From Phallus indusiatus (Eukaryota; Basidiomycota; Agaricomycetes; Phallales; Phallaceae): a stretch of DNA of 64,000 nt. A program made the position numbers and the translations under genes. The stretch lies in NCBI GenBank assembly GCA_027605045.1, contig JAQFWX010000003.1, positions 434,001 to 498,000 of the forward strand. The letters are read 5' to 3'. The notes under the pieces are model-generated. The model was not told the origin of the DNA. It did not search any database and saw only the letters and a list, made by a program, of their open reading frames with translations. Below, piece after piece: positions 23,269-35,897 of this stretch. The first letter of the stretch is position 1. Each line of letters begins with the position of its first letter.

Positions 23269-24927
23269 TCACGATCTCTCATTTACGAAGATGGCTGCAG
23301 CACCCATTCCACTGCCAACGCACATGCTGGTGCAAAGAATATCTTCATTGCGGCGTTTTAGCTCGGCAAGGCCAGTTGCAAGCAGTCGGACGCCAGCTAT
23401 TGGAGAAAATGTTATTTACTGGAAAGGCATAAAGACAAACTGTAAGCTTACTCATTCCTAGTGGATGAGCGAGAGCGATCGACCCTCCACTATGAAGTCG
23501 AAATGTTAGTGCCAATGGCTTTGTACAGAAAAGGAATATGATATTACTTTATATTGATTTTGTCCATTGATATGTTCAATTGTTCAACGCAGTAAGCAAA
23601 CTGCGAGGCAAACGCTTCGTTTATCTAAACGAAGTAAATATGAGCCAATATAAGCCAAACAGTGATTGAGTCGGAATACGCACCTCCCAAACGTTTACGT
23701 CGTCTTTTGTTAATCCACTTTGTTCCAGAATGCGTGGAATAGCAAAGATAGGAGCGATACCCATGTATCGCGGCTCAACACCTGAGAGTAGCATTTACAC
23801 TCTGATACTATATGCATGAAATTTGCATACCAACGACAGCACATCCACCCCACTTGGCTGCTATCTTCCATCCCTCTTTATCAGCTCGTTCACGAGTGGT
23901 GAGAACTGCAATGGCGGCACCATCACCTACTCCGCTTGCGTTTCCAGCGGTGGTATATGCGTTGCCCCACTGGGGAAAAACGGGTTTTAGTTTAGCGAGA
24001 GAGTCAAGTGTTACTCCTGGGCGAACGGTATCGTCTTGCGACACAAGGACAGTCTCGTCTGAAGAGGGAGAGGCTCGAACACGGATGGGAATAATTTCAT
24101 CTGCAAAGATGTTCTGGGTCACGGCATTAGCGGCGCGTGTGTGAGAGATGAAGGCGTATTGGTCCTGCTTCTCACGGGGGACGTTGTATGCTTGTGCGAC
24201 CATTTCTGAAGTCCATCCCATTGGCTTTTGTATGGGTCAGGCACGAGAACTCGTGAAGAAATGGGGCAACGGCATACCTGAACGCAGTCGTGTGCTTGTG
24301 GGAATGCGCTCACTGGTGGAGAAAGCTCTGGGGTAGGACGGGGACTAGACGTGATTAGAGACATTCATTACGATATGAACGCATATAAGGACCCCTCAGC
24401 AAACAACTCACTGCAATGACATGCTTTCGACACCAATTGCGAGACCAAGATCGATGTCGCCTACCTGAATGGCGTGTGCAATGCTGCGGATGGCCATGAG
24501 ACCCGACGAGCAGAGTCTGTTGATGACCTGGATGGGTACATGTGCGGGTACTCCAGCAGAGAGCGCTGCCGAGCGAGAAATGTACAGCGGTGAGGGTGGA
24601 TGACATGTGCCCACGGCAATGTCCTGTATCTTGCTGGGGTCAATGCTGGTCTCCGCGAACGTCGCCTAGCTGTGATGTAAGCAATGCCAATAAGTCTCCC
24701 AACTGTTCACTCACTTTCAAAAGCGATGACAACAGCTCGTCTACTGGCGTGTCCTTGAATTGGCCCTTCTTCGCCCGTCCCATCGCCGTCCGCTTCACAA
24801 ATGTAACCACGACATCGTCTGCCCGCTTCTCCCTCACCCGCGTCGAGATGCTCCGCGACGAGACAGCAGCAGCAGCAATTCTCCGGTGGTGACTACAACG
24901 GACAACTCCGACCAGTCGCGACAGCAT
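23269..24927 (-). CDS. 3-ketoacyl-CoA thiolase (acetyl-CoA acyltransferase)
   Basis: Last step of fatty-acid beta-oxidation: thiolytic cleavage of 3-ketoacyl-CoA. ATG at 24927. The N-terminus (MLSRLVGVVRCSHHRRIAAAA) is Arg/Ala-rich and non-acidic, like a mitochondrial presequence. It does not match the peroxisomal PTS2 spacing exactly, so location is open. Catalytic motifs: acyl-accepting Cys in VINRLCSSGLMA, NEAF in VWEINEAFAS, His in ALAHPLGMTG, and second Cys in CVGSGMGAA. I traced junctions K/ATFAETSIDP, SL-H-PRPTPELSP and HDCVQ/PMGWTSEM. The protein ends FVNERS with TGA at 23269-23271. Frame is intact although both neighbours show breaks. Confidence 0.93.
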
Positions 24928-25054
24928 GGTGATAAGACGGTCTTTGAGAGATGGCGTTACTATCGCTGGTCACAGCCTGGAGCCAAGTTCTCAATCTGTC
25001 TCGTTACTGGTCAACTGACCGCTCCTTTTTTTTTCGAATTCCTCCTGTCTGGAT
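24928..25054. promoter_or_regulatory. Short divergent promoter between thiolase and the F-box/LRR gene
   Basis: 127 bp between the thiolase ATG and the best F-box start (25055); 312 bp if the F-box protein starts at 25240. The pyrimidine-rich stretch gctccttttttttt at 25021-25034 lies just before the F-box start. Confidence 0.45.
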
Positions 25055-28000
25055 ATGGAGCCTGCTTATCTTTGTCATCTCCATCATGCCAATTCCTCCG
25101 ATCCTGTCATCGTCACACCACCACCACCACACTCTCTCCTCCACCTTCTCCTGACCACGGTGACGGTGACCCTGTCGTCGTTGTCGTTGTCGACAACAGC
25201 CTTAACGATCTTACATTGCCACAAACACTCACTCAGTTCATGCTCCCAAACACTAGTAGCTCCCTTTCAGATTCATCCTCGCCGCCAAATTCGCCCTCAG
25301 CTTTCGCTTTCTCTCCTATCACAGCCGACAACAACAATGATCCATTCTCTCCATCTAGTTACGATACCGATCTAACCAGCTTCATAGGGAGCTGGGATCC
25401 TTCTCCTTCCTTTGCCTCGAGCTCGTCTCCTCGAAATCAAGACAAAGCTAAAGGAAAGCAGAAGGCCCTGACGGAATCCGTCCCTTCGGAAATCACTTCC
25501 AATCATGACAGCAAAGGCAAATCTGTCGATAGATCATACTCCTTATCGTCACCATCTCACTTTGAATTTGATTTCGAGTTCGAACAGGAGGATGTCGACC
25601 TATCCCTCGCTAACGACAATGTTCAAGTCTCCCCTCCCGAATTCTCAGAAGATATTGATGATCCCCACTCTTACATTGCCAATAATCCTGTTTCTCTCTC
25701 ACCTTCATATACAAGCACACCTTCCTCATCTTCCTATTTCAATTCATATGATATTAAACCAGTCCCTAGACATTCCTTTTCCTCTTTATCTCTCAAATCT
25801 CTCCGCTCTTCTTCTTCTCGCTCCTTTGATCGCATCAGGCGTTCTTTTGGGCGTAAGGATTCCAAGTTTAGTGATCCTAAATCCTCATTCAAGTCGAACA
25901 GGTACGTTGTTATCCGAAATTAATTTTCTTTCATTTCTATAATTTAAAATGCTGTCAGTTCTTCCCCCTCTCCTCACTCGCCTTCGTCCTCGTCTCGCTC
26001 TTCATCCACAAGCTCATTACAGAATAAAATTCGCAAGGTTTTCAAACGCAAAGATTCCAAGAGGCGTAATATTACCTTTGAGATTGCCATCAGCAATGAT
26101 AGTGAGGACGAAGACGATGCTCCTACCTCTCTAGATCAGAGCATCCTTTCCGAAATTACAGTCTCACCGAGAGCGCAGACCGACGAAGCGCCTGAAATGG
26201 AGGATGTTTTTGCTTTTGGCTCCACAAAAGGTTATTTTGTGGATGAAATTCCCTTTGGCGAAATGTCTAAAGGAATTGAGTCTTTACGCCTAGTGTCAGC
26301 TCCGAAGGATTTATTTTCGAATTATTGCCTCGAGAGCTGCAACTTCGTATCTTGAAGGATTTGGCGTTAAGCTACGAGGACGACTATCACAGGATGAGCG
26401 CTTTGACAAACCCCACATTGCTTTGGACGGCTAAGATTGCAGAATCGACACGCTGGGTCGGAAGAGAAGGGGAATGAGAGAGCTCGTTCGACTAGCTACG
26501 GTGAGGCTCATGTTATGCGCTGAATCGAAATTCTGATTGCTTCCCAGGTCTCGAAATTATGGCACTCCCTTGTATTCGATGGTCAACTCTGGGAATATCT
26601 GCATTTCTCTCCTTATATCAGCCTAATTAACACGGAACAGACTGTGTCTCTGGATTCTAACAAGCTTCCGCCTACCTTTCTTCTCACTCTTGCAGAGCAA
26701 GCTGGCCCTTTTGTCCGTAGATTAGATTTAACTGGATGGTCCCATTTGGATAATGTTACATTCCGCGCAATATCGGCTGCGCTTTTGCAAACACAAGAAG
26801 TATCTAACGCTGATGGAGAACAATTGTCATACATGCCTTCCTCCTCCTCATTGGACTCATCTTTTTCTTCCTCTTTATCGGTTACCAAGAATCTCCAGGG
26901 TGAAACACATTTAACACAACTGACACTACGCGGATGTACCCGTCTGACCATGCAGGGCATACATTATATTCTTTTACGGTCACCCTTGCTACGGGTCGTG
27001 GATCTACATGGCATGAAAAGAGGTGTTGTGAGCGATCTAACGTGCGAAATTTTGAATGCTTTTTGTCCAGTCTTAGAAAGACTGGATATCGGACGGTGTC
27101 TTGGTATTCGTGGTACGGGATTGGAAAAGTTGGTTCGGGAAGTGACGTAGAGGGCTCGTACCCGAGGACGAGGTCACCACTAAAGATACTGCTCGCCTCT
27201 GGTATACGTGGTATCGATCCGGACGTATTATTTACCTTGGCTCGTTTTTCGCCGTTTTTGGAGGTTCTTGATTTGAGCTATTCGGATGTTACGGATGAAT
27301 GTCTTGGAGCATTTATATGGTGGGACGACGACGACGACGATGTCGGAAATCAGGAAGAAGAAAATGGGGTTTATTGCAAAACCGAAGTGTCTGCTCGATA
27401 TATGCCCGCGTCGTTATCACGGTCTGCCGGCTTCACTTTCACACCGACACGCGTAGGGTCATATTACAAGCGTGTCACGGTCTTACGGCACTTGAACCTT
27501 TCGCATACTCATATCACAGACGATGCATGCGCTTTTCTTGCTCATTCGGTTCCGAAGCTAGAGTATCTCGAACTTGCAGGTATCGGGACAGCTTTGGAAG
27601 AAGAAGGATTAGTGAAACTCCTCGAGACGACACCATTTATTCGACGAATTGATTTAGAGGATGCTAGTCGGGTGGGTGACGCGGTAGTGAAAGCATTAAC
27701 GCCGTCCATTGGCGATGGTGGTAGTGGAGGACCCATGTCCGGATCGAGCTCGACATCCCCTCAGCCCGGCCATATCTTAGAACACTTGATCCTTTCGTAC
27801 GCTCACAACATAACCAACACCGCCCTTTTACAACTTATTCGTTCGTGCACAAGACTCGGCACATTAGAATTGGATAACACTCGCGTTTCATGCGCGGTTG
27901 TGAGGACTTTTGTTGAGACCGTGCGGGAGAGAGGCATTGAGGATGCTAAAATCGCTATTATGGATTGCAGAACGTGCCCGGAGAGTTTCGTGACCGAACT

Positions 28001-28394
28001 TTTCGATGCGGGTGTTATCAGACCCAGACTTGGGTTTAGAGCTTTCGAAGCGCGTGCGATTGGAGGATTTTTGGACGGGAGAGATAGGCAGAATTGTGGA
28101 TCACCTTCCTCTGAGACGCCCTCTTCTTCATCGTCGCCGTCGTCACCGGTTCGTGGTAATGAGATTGATGAATGCGATGGGACGAGGGTTGCTCTCAAAT
28201 CTTTTTGGTCATGGCAAGCTCTGGATGCCGCTAAGGAAGAAGAGAGGAAGCGAAATAGGAGTAATAGTCAGGAGAACGGTAGAAGTAGATCTTCCTCAGG
28301 AATTGGATTCGGATTGGGCGGAAGTGGTCCTGGATCTATGGGCAGACCGAGGTGGCTTTCTAACTGGACAAGGTATCTCGCGATGGAACGTTAA
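25055..28394 (+). CDS. F-box and leucine-rich-repeat protein, with apparent frame breaks
   Basis: Candidate substrate adaptor of an SCF ubiquitin ligase. A disordered Ser/Pro-rich N-terminal half of about 350 residues is followed by an F-box (FELLPRELQLRILKDL, then VSKLWHSLVFDGQLWEYL). LRRs follow: FVRRLDLTGWSHLDNV, LTQLTLRGCTRLTM, LEVLDLSYSDVTDECL, LRHLNLSHTHITDDAC, LEYLELAG, LEHLILSYAHNITNTAL and LGTLELDNTRV. A basic Ser-rich tail ends in LAMER. The best start is 25055; 25240 is the first ATG in the main frame. Frame changes: the CAC/CCT-rich N-terminus (25100-25150), GG at 26307-26308, G4 at 26469-26472 and near 27147. Each is cured by one added base. Clear introns: about 25902-25958 and after LVRLAT (near 26500-26548). 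Homology is to the GRR1/FBXL class in general. Confidence 0.8.
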
Positions 28395-28791
28395 TTTATG
28401 AAAGGATTTGACGGTGTATGTGTTTTTTTTTCTTGTGTGTATTATTGAATTATCGGCGGAAGAAGATATGGGATTGGTAAATTGCAATTTTTCACTTTTT
28501 TTAACGACATTTAACGATTCCGGAAACTAATGGACAATCTCAAATCAGGTGCAATAATAGTATGTAATAGTGTAAAAAAGGATGCTATATGTTGTTTTTG
28601 TATTATTGTATTATCACAGTATTTTGTTGCGTATGTAGATCTACTCAAATTTTGTCCTATTGATTATTTGGCAAATGTATTGCCTCTTGTCTCAAAGTGC
28701 TATCGAGTTTGTGGAAATGTATGGGAGAGTTGGTGTCCAAATAGACATCTCTAGTCCTGTGTCCCGCTCATCCAGACAATTTCCGGGACGA
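28395..28791. other. Convergent intergenic region
   Basis: 397 bp of AT-rich DNA between the F-box gene stop and the bL32m stop. Suitable for poly(A) signals; no gene seen. Confidence 0.4.
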
Positions 28792-29213
28792 TCAAACGGT
28801 CTTTTCTTTCTGCTGACTTTTCCATTTCCTCGAAAGCTCCGAATAACATGTAGCGCATAAATGGTGTGCTAGTTTGGCCGAACCACACCCGGGACAATTC
28901 ACAATATCTACAAAAAAAGTCGACGTCAATAAAATTCAAACAGATCAGAGGGGAATGAATTACTTGTTCTGTCTTTTAATCCTTTATTAGCAGAACGCAT
29001 GGCTTTCCGCGAATGCGACACTTTTTTCTTCGGTACGGCGAGAAGGAATGGAGGAAAGAGCTCGAGTATGGATCGGAAAGATGGTATTAGGGGAAGAGCG
29101 GCTAGCGGAGAGAATGACGTTAACGATGTTAATGATGGGATTATTCTTTGTAGAAATGCTCCATTTCTTGGTCTTGATATTTGCCAGAGGGAGAGTGTCG
29201 CTGTTGCTGCCAT
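28792..29213 (-). CDS. MRPL32: Mitochondrial large-subunit ribosomal protein bL32m
   Basis: Zinc-ribbon protein of the mitochondrial large ribosomal subunit. ATG at 29213 starts a long presequence (MAATATLSLWQISRPRNG and a hydrophobic stretch). The mature start is the family hallmark AVPKKKVSHSRKAMRSANKGLKDRT. One intron (donor gtaattc, acceptor tttttttgtag) joins into NIVNCPGCGSAKLAHHLC and ATCYSELSRKW, giving the CxxC...CxxC zinc site. Stop at 28792-28794. In yeast the long presequence of this protein is removed by the m-AAA protease; the similar length here would allow that, but this is inference. Head-to-head with SLS1. Confidence 0.92.
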
Positions 29214-29304
29214 TGAGGTTAGGCTGGAAGTTGGCTGTTACGTAAACGCCTGCTAAACGGGAGTCGGGACCACCCAAAGTTTGGCAGAATTTTTCGAAAC
29301 GCGC
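29214..29304. promoter_or_regulatory. 91-bp bidirectional promoter of bL32m and SLS1
   Basis: Only 91 bp lie between the two ATG codons of two divergent genes for mitochondrial gene expression. Both promoters must share this DNA or extend into the coding regions. Confidence 0.55.
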
Positions 29305-32300
29305 ATGTCCATCCGACACTATGTCAAAACGAGTCGAATAACTAGAACGTCTCATATTTGCTTATTTTGCCAGTATTCATATTCGGGACTGGGAACGAGC
29401 TCTCTCAAAAGCATTTCGACGCGACATTATGCTGCAGCTGCAGCTCAAGCTCAAGCTGCCAATGTACATGTCAAGATCAATTCTGATTCCACCGAATCTT
29501 CGGTTGCTTCGGGCTCAGGTTCGGGTTCAACGTCTTCTTCAATGAATGACGAGAATACAAACACCCCGAGCAAAACGAGAACCAGAAAGTCGTCAGGAAA
29601 CCGGAGCAAAAAGCAGACAGAAAAGCAAGCTCGGGAGGAGGAAATTCGGCGGAAAGCACTCGCGACGCTCGACAAATCGACCAAATTTATTGCTGCCGGA
29701 TTGGACCATACCGAGGTAGAACCTACATTGTCCGACCTCGATTCCTTCAAACCAACGTCTCCCCCGCCATTTGATTTAGATTTCGTATATCCCGAAGCGA
29801 CAGCTATTCTTCGCCCCCGTGCCCCGAAAGACTCTGCCCTCGATGAATATAATGTTATGTTTGACAAGCTGGTGAATACGCTTACCAAGTTCAATAAGAA
29901 ACAGCTGGTTGCGTTGTATAAAAAGGGCATAGAACGACCTGTTCCGAAGGGACAGGGACAACTTCGTCCTATGAAAAAGCTCAAAACAACTCGTGATTTT
30001 GCTGCTGAAATTGTAAGGTGGAGGTGGAGATGGCCGTATCTGAAAGAACTCGTCGATAGGAAGACATATCTCACAACCAAGACTGAAAGAAGTGAGTTTT
30101 TTCTTTCCGTTGGTGTTTCGCATAATTATCTTTGCTAATGATGTTTGTTTCGGAATAGATCTTCATCTGAAAACCAACGAATTCTTTCTACTTCTTGGTC
30201 CAAATGGTTCAACATTTCAGGAACTGACGGATCAATTCGGTGTTACTTTGACACAAGTCAAACATGCCGCCACTGGATTTGATCTCTCTGTAGTCGGTCT
30301 ATGCTACAGTTTAGATCAGCTAGCAGTAGTACTAAAGAAACGCAGAGAGGTACCGTTTGTAAAATTATCTTTTCGTATGCTTCGACTTTAATTCCATTTA
30401 GCAAATTATTACGGAAGTCATGACACCCGAATCCCTCTCTAGCCCAAGCAACAAACATTTCGTCTATGGAGACTCGTTACGTCGAATATCGAAGCATACA
30501 AACGCTTTGGTTAAGGAGCTATCAAGTGGAAAGGTCGGGTTTGGTTGTAATTCTCGTGAATTGTCTATTCATTGAATCCCTCTCAAAAGTTCCAAATATC
30601 GGCCTTGGATAAGTCAAATATCGATGCGGCGAAACGTTTGGTGTATAGGACACAACATAAGGCACGTCCAATTGAATCTTGAGCGAAACAGTTCTCTCAT
30701 AATTCGCACAGTTGATGCATCATGCACCTTCATTCGCTACTATTGGAGATATAAATGCAGAAGACTATTCCCTATTTCCTTTGGATATATACAGACCAAA
30801 TAGGATGCCTTTACATTGGAATTCTAGTACTGCGCTCGACATCTTGAATTCCGACCAAACTATCCTTCACACCAAACCCCCAGAAATGTCCAAAACAGAG
30901 GCACATTATTCTCTGCCATCACCCTCAATTTTCCGGATCAGAAAAATATCGCACGCGTTTGGTGCTACACTTTCGCCACAGCAAATCACTGACGGTTCAG
31001 ATGTAACCGAACTGCATGACAACGACAATGCCAGCAAAAAGTACGCGTTCTTGTTCCGTTATATCCGACTACTTAACGAATATACATATAGAATCTATTC
31101 TTCTGTCAAAAATATACTAGAGCAACCTAATTTCTTTGATGAGACCCGTCGAAAACAAATCACTGCTTCGTAATTCGGTTCTTATGTTTATCGTCATCGG
31201 AAATGTGTTTGACCTTTCCTAGATTTGGACATATTGCTTTTACACCTACAAAATCACTTCGGACATCTCTCATGTCACCTCTCGAATCGCCTTTCTCGCT
31301 CTCTAAGCTCTTCAAATGGATACGGGCGATACAAGTAAAATTGCTTTTATACCAGAGTATGAATGTTTTACCGTGTCTTCAAGTCGATTTGAGCTCAACT
31401 TTAGTGTAGGATACCCCCTTCCTTAGTGAAGTTTGTCGTACCAGCACGAACCACGTCGACACGTCTTGTTTATCGTACAATAACACCTGATCCCGAAAGC
31501 TCCTCGTTTCCAGTACTCACCTTCGATATTAAACCAAATAACGATGGATCAAAGAAGAATCATTTGACATCATCCTCGACCTCTTTCCAGCCGTCATCGT
31601 CATCCACTCAGACAGACAGTCTTGACATAGGCGACGATCTAAGAGATATTTTTGCTGAGGAGGGTTTAGAAATATCCGGGATAACTCACTTCAATACGGT
31701 CTTGAGGCCAAGAACGCGGGAGAATCGCTGTTTTCATCGGTACAGATATGGAGCAGCATGGAAAGCGTTATTGACGTCGCCCTTCCGTCGCGGTAAGCCG
31801 CTTACTTGGGATATCCACCTAAAACTCTGGAACTAAAGGCTTTTTATTATTCAGCCCCATGGATATTCGATTTTCTTCGGTCGAGTCGCTGCGTGTTCCG
31901 TTATCAGATATACCTATCGAGATGCAAGATTACATTAGTCAATACATGACTCTTAGGTTAGTCATCATGTCTAGTTTTAAACTTAAGACCTTTCATAACT
32001 TTCCCCAGTCCAATTGCAACGCAACCTCCTCCACTGACTCTGCAGTATAAGCATCACACGTATACATTGGATTTATATGCCAGCGTTGGGTCAAGCGTGC
32101 ATGACACCCCGGGATTACCGGTAACTATCGAGGAGGTCACCGATAATGAGAGCAACGAACGGTCCATGAGATGCCTGGTGAGCACAATTCCCGGAATACT
32201 ATTGATCGCAGCAACTGAGCGATTATACAGGTCAATTGTTTCGACACGAGCAATGGTCGCGATTGGGAGGCTTTTTTGGACTGTTGTGACATTTTGAATA

Positions 32301-32332
32301 GAAATGCCCCTCCTGAACAAGTAGTGTATTAG
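29305..32332 (+). CDS. SLS1-like mitochondrial inner-membrane regulator
   Basis: Yeast Sls1 couples mitochondrial transcription to translation at the inner membrane. ATG at 29305 (MSIRHYVKTSRITRT), a targeting-type N-terminus ending near STRHYAAAA. A charged linker follows, then the SLS1-type core (FDKLVNTLTKFNKKQLVALYKKG, FAAEIVRWRW, NEFFLLLGPNG) and KH-like segments (LTQVKHAATGFDLSV). Introns traced: after TTKTER, KKRRE, LSSGK, RTQHK (a GC-AG intron 30662-30711, or GT-AG from 30641), TAS, AIQ, LPSR, MTL and MRCL. The end is VNCFDTSNGRDWEAFLDC to VVY, with TAG at 32330-32332. One frame change near 31702-31707, between FNTVL and EAKNAGESLFSS, needs one added base. The family call rests on core segments and mitochondrial signal. 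Confidence 0.7.
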
Positions 32333-32531
32333 TATATAATATGAATGAACATTAATGCCGATAGATCTAGAATTATGGCATATTGCATAACATTTCCATG
32401 AAAGATTTGGAATTTTGGGATTTGCTGCAGGTATTGAATAAATTATGCACGTCTCCTCTTCCTCTGAGACTTTTCTTTCGCTTCTTGGCACGCAACTAAA
32501 CATAGAGATCAGAATCATTCGGGTTTAAGAG
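32333..32531. other. Convergent gap between SLS1 and SPB1
   Basis: 199 bp between two convergent stops; AT-rich 3' ends, nothing else seen. Confidence 0.4.
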
Positions 32532-35525
32532 TTAGCCAAGACGGACCTCTTTTTTCATTCTGGGATCCACCATTGTGTAACGACCTTTAACACCTTTAGG
32601 ACGGCCCTTGACACCTCTATTGGCACCTTTTGCCACGACCAACTGAATCTTCTCTTTAGCCCGTTTACTTTTAGCCTTTGCACTCCGCATAAGTTTTTCA
32701 ACCTGAGCAGCCTTCTCTTTCTCCGTCATATCCGCCGTTTCAGTTGTGATCTGTGCCTTTTTCATCGCCTTCTCTAATCTGAGAGTAGCACGGTGCTTCT
32801 TTCTCGCTTTGGCTTCAGCAACCTTTTTAATCGGTCGTGCGTCCAAAGCCCGCTGTTTGGCGCGAAGAGCTGCAACAGCTTCCTTGGTAACGGGAAGATT
32901 GGGCTTATAGAATTTCGCTTCGTCGTCCAAAAACCAACTTGGTAAGTCTTCCTTCGAATTAAACGAATAGCGATTGAAACCATCGTTGATTAATTGTGTC
33001 TTTGTTGTTTGTCGATTTACTAGCTGATGGGCTAAGGTCATAGCTTCCGGCGTCGTTAGTCCATATTCTAGTTAACAACAATCAGCTGTAATTAAGCAAG
33101 ATCTGAAAATTGAACATACTGCGAATATATTCCTCCTTTTTGGCATCTTCATTTTCGTTTTTCTCATCCCATAAATCCATATCATCTTCTTCTGGCTCCT
33201 GTGGTACTATTTCAAAGTCTGATTCTTCACTAGCCGACACCGAAGGTGTCTGCAGCATAATCCGTTAATTTTCATTGAGAGCTAGCATTGCAACCCACTC
33301 ACTTTAGATTTCTCTTTGACTTGTTTATTTTGAACAGTTTTTTTCTCTTGGTGCTCCGCACGAGGCGCAACGTCATCTGGAATGTTATCCAAGTCCGTTG
33401 CAAGATCTTTAAACATTCCTTGAGCGAACCAGACCTGAGCAGCTTTGCTTGGTTGTAATTTTGACTCGGGAGGATCCAATTTGGTCAAAAGCTTCGTCTT
33501 CCGAGATTCATCAGGTAACGGTAGGTCTGGTTCCATCTTATCTGAATCTGAACCTCCTTCGCTGTCATTCTCATCATCTTCTAAATCGCTCTCATCTTCC
33601 GAATCTTCTCCAATTTTAGCTTTAATATTAGCGGACTTCTCCCAACCACCCTCACTTTCCTCGCTATCGCTGTCACCTTCCTTGAACCCTTCCCAGTCTT
33701 CCTCTCTAGCCTTATTCTTCCGCCTTGCTTCTTTGACCTTGAACTTGGCATCCTGTTCAGCTTTTCTTGTACGGTATGCATCATACAAACCATCCAGCTC
33801 GTCTTCAAGATCAGATATTCGATGATCAGCGTCACTCTCTTCATCCAGATCTTCCTCAACAACCTCTGAATCGTCCGCGTCGTCATCCATAAGATGTACA
33901 ACATTATCTCCGAGCCTCTTGCTTCCCGCTTTTTCTTGCGTCGCAAGGTCGAATACATCTTCCTGACCAAATTCTAACCCCTGATCTCTGAGTTCCATGC
34001 CAATATCCATGGGTGCTGTCATCCTAAGTTGCATCCGCTGAATGGTTTTGGTTTTAATTTCGTTCGCTCGACGACGTTCACGTTTCGATTTTGCAGCAGC
34101 CTCAGCCGTTATACGTTGAAGCTAACGAGAATCAGTACTTAGTATCTCATTAAACAAAATATTAATACTTCATCTTCAATCTCTTTTTCCTCGTCCACTT
34201 CTTCCGTTATTTCTACAACTTCTGTCATGTCTTCTACCTGCTTTGTCTTCACGTCCAGGCCGATCTGTCCCGTAAATAAGATAAGTGTTCAATGTTCGGG
34301 CTATATAAAACGTACTTCTTCTCTAAGACTTGTACGCCATTTAAGAAGCGCCTTGAAGTCTCCTTTCCCTAAGACTTTAAGATCCTCGCACAGTGTTTTA
34401 ATTTCAGACGTCGTTATGTCGAGCTGTGCCCATCTTCACGACATTCATTAAACAAAAGGTGATGTTTAATGAGATGCGCACTTACTCTTTTTCCTGTTCG
34501 GACGTAAACGTAAATTTATTAACCGTACCTAGTACCGCGATGGGATCCGAGCTTTTAACGAAAGTCTCAACTGGGGAGGCTTTGAATAACGTATAGTCTC
34601 CATCTTTATAACCGTCCCTGTGTCGCCGTTTCTTTTCAGGTTGGAATACATTTACGTGGGCTTCATTCGACGTTAGACCATTGTCAATGCTCAGATTGAG
34701 TTCCTTGAAAACATGTTTTGGATCCAAAAACTTTGGATCAATATGCTTCGGAGCGATAAATCCCCTGCAAACGACGAAAATTTCGGCGGAGACGTTTCTG
34801 AGAAGAAAATAATATTAACTACTCCATTGCTTGGAACGGAGTGGAAATGCAGGCACCTTGAGGATGGGGGCTTCGTAGCTTCTACCTTCTCAAACAATTG
34901 ATTAAACACCCACATCAGGTTGTTGTAGTCCACACTTCGAAAAACTTTCGTGATGAATGTACCACCCTTGATAAGAAACTCAACAGCCAGTTTTAGAGCC
35001 ATAACAACAAGCTCTGATTGACCATAGGCATCTTGAACCCATGCAGTACCGACATTGGGTGCACCATCATGAAGGACTATATCAGCCTGCCAATCTTTCA
35101 ATTCTCCACGCAAAAGCTTGCGACATTGGGGCGTTGTTATGTCTGCTGCAAAAGTGGACACACGGGGGATCGGTTTTATAGGAACCAGATCAACACCTTT
35201 AACAATGTAAATGCAAATTATAAAAAGAGAGTCTTCCGTTGTTACCCACCGACAATCAAACTGTTGACCGGCATGTATTTGCTCGCAACTTGCAACCAAC
35301 CACCAGGAGCAGCACACAAGTCAATGCAACATCGTGAACTCTCCAGAAACTGATATTTCTTATTGAGTTGGATGAGTTTGAATGCTGAACGTGCGCGATA
35401 TCCTTGTTCCCTGACCAAACCAAGTCAGTAAAAAAATTGTATATGAGTTTTGACCAGAAGTACTTGGCGAGTTTATAGTATTTATCAAGTCGATTTTTTC
35501 CAGTCTTTTTCTGAGCTTTGCCCAT
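32532..35525 (-). CDS. SPB1: 27S pre-rRNA 2'-O-methyltransferase Spb1
   Basis: Nucleolar AdoMet-dependent enzyme that methylates the A-loop guanosine of 25S rRNA during 60S assembly. ATG at 35525 ([22 protein letters not shown]). The FtsJ/RrmJ domain shows the AdoMet motif [15 protein letters not shown], the acidic [17 protein letters not shown] motif and the catalytic-Lys strand [11 protein letters not shown] linker (DPKHVFKEL) follows, then a long acidic charged middle ([14 protein letters not shown]) and the basic Spb1 C-terminal domain ([20 protein letters not shown] to [23 protein letters not shown]). Stop at 32532-32534. About eight exons, no frame break found. Very specific domain order. 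Confidence 0.95.
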
Positions 35526-35897
35526 TCTGATGAGAACTGTAAGAGACAAATGAATTCAGTATTAAAACCTGAAGAACGAGAATACACTTGTTTACCTTTT
35601 GGGAGCAGAAGATTGTAAAAGCTCTGCTTACGTTATCCACAAAGACTGAAATTCGAGACACACTGGGTGAAGTGCTCTAGTTAATTCCTGGTGTGGTGAG
35701 TTACTTTGGCGCTATTTCTACAGAGTCAAGTTGCTGAAAAACGTTATGTTCAGGTTGAAAATACTCGCCGAGAAAACTTCCATCTCACGACCCAGTGACG
35801 TTCAACTTCAGAGTCACCCACCTTTGGTCGGATTCTCCGAGTTATAGATGATCGTGCAAAGTTGACATCTCTCGTTTTTCTTCAAACCTGTCGGTAC
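35526..35897. promoter_or_regulatory. Divergent promoter between SPB1 and the PPR gene
   Basis: 372 bp between the two starts; contains the promoters of a nucleolar and a probable mitochondrial protein. The open frame upstream of the PPR ATG starts only at a TTG. No repeat seen. Confidence 0.4.

Noticed and set aside
24760..25054. Upstream extension of the F-box/LRR reading frame across the thiolase start
   Set aside because: It is antisense to the thiolase N-terminus and contains no conserved content or good start; the ATG at 25055 is preferred.
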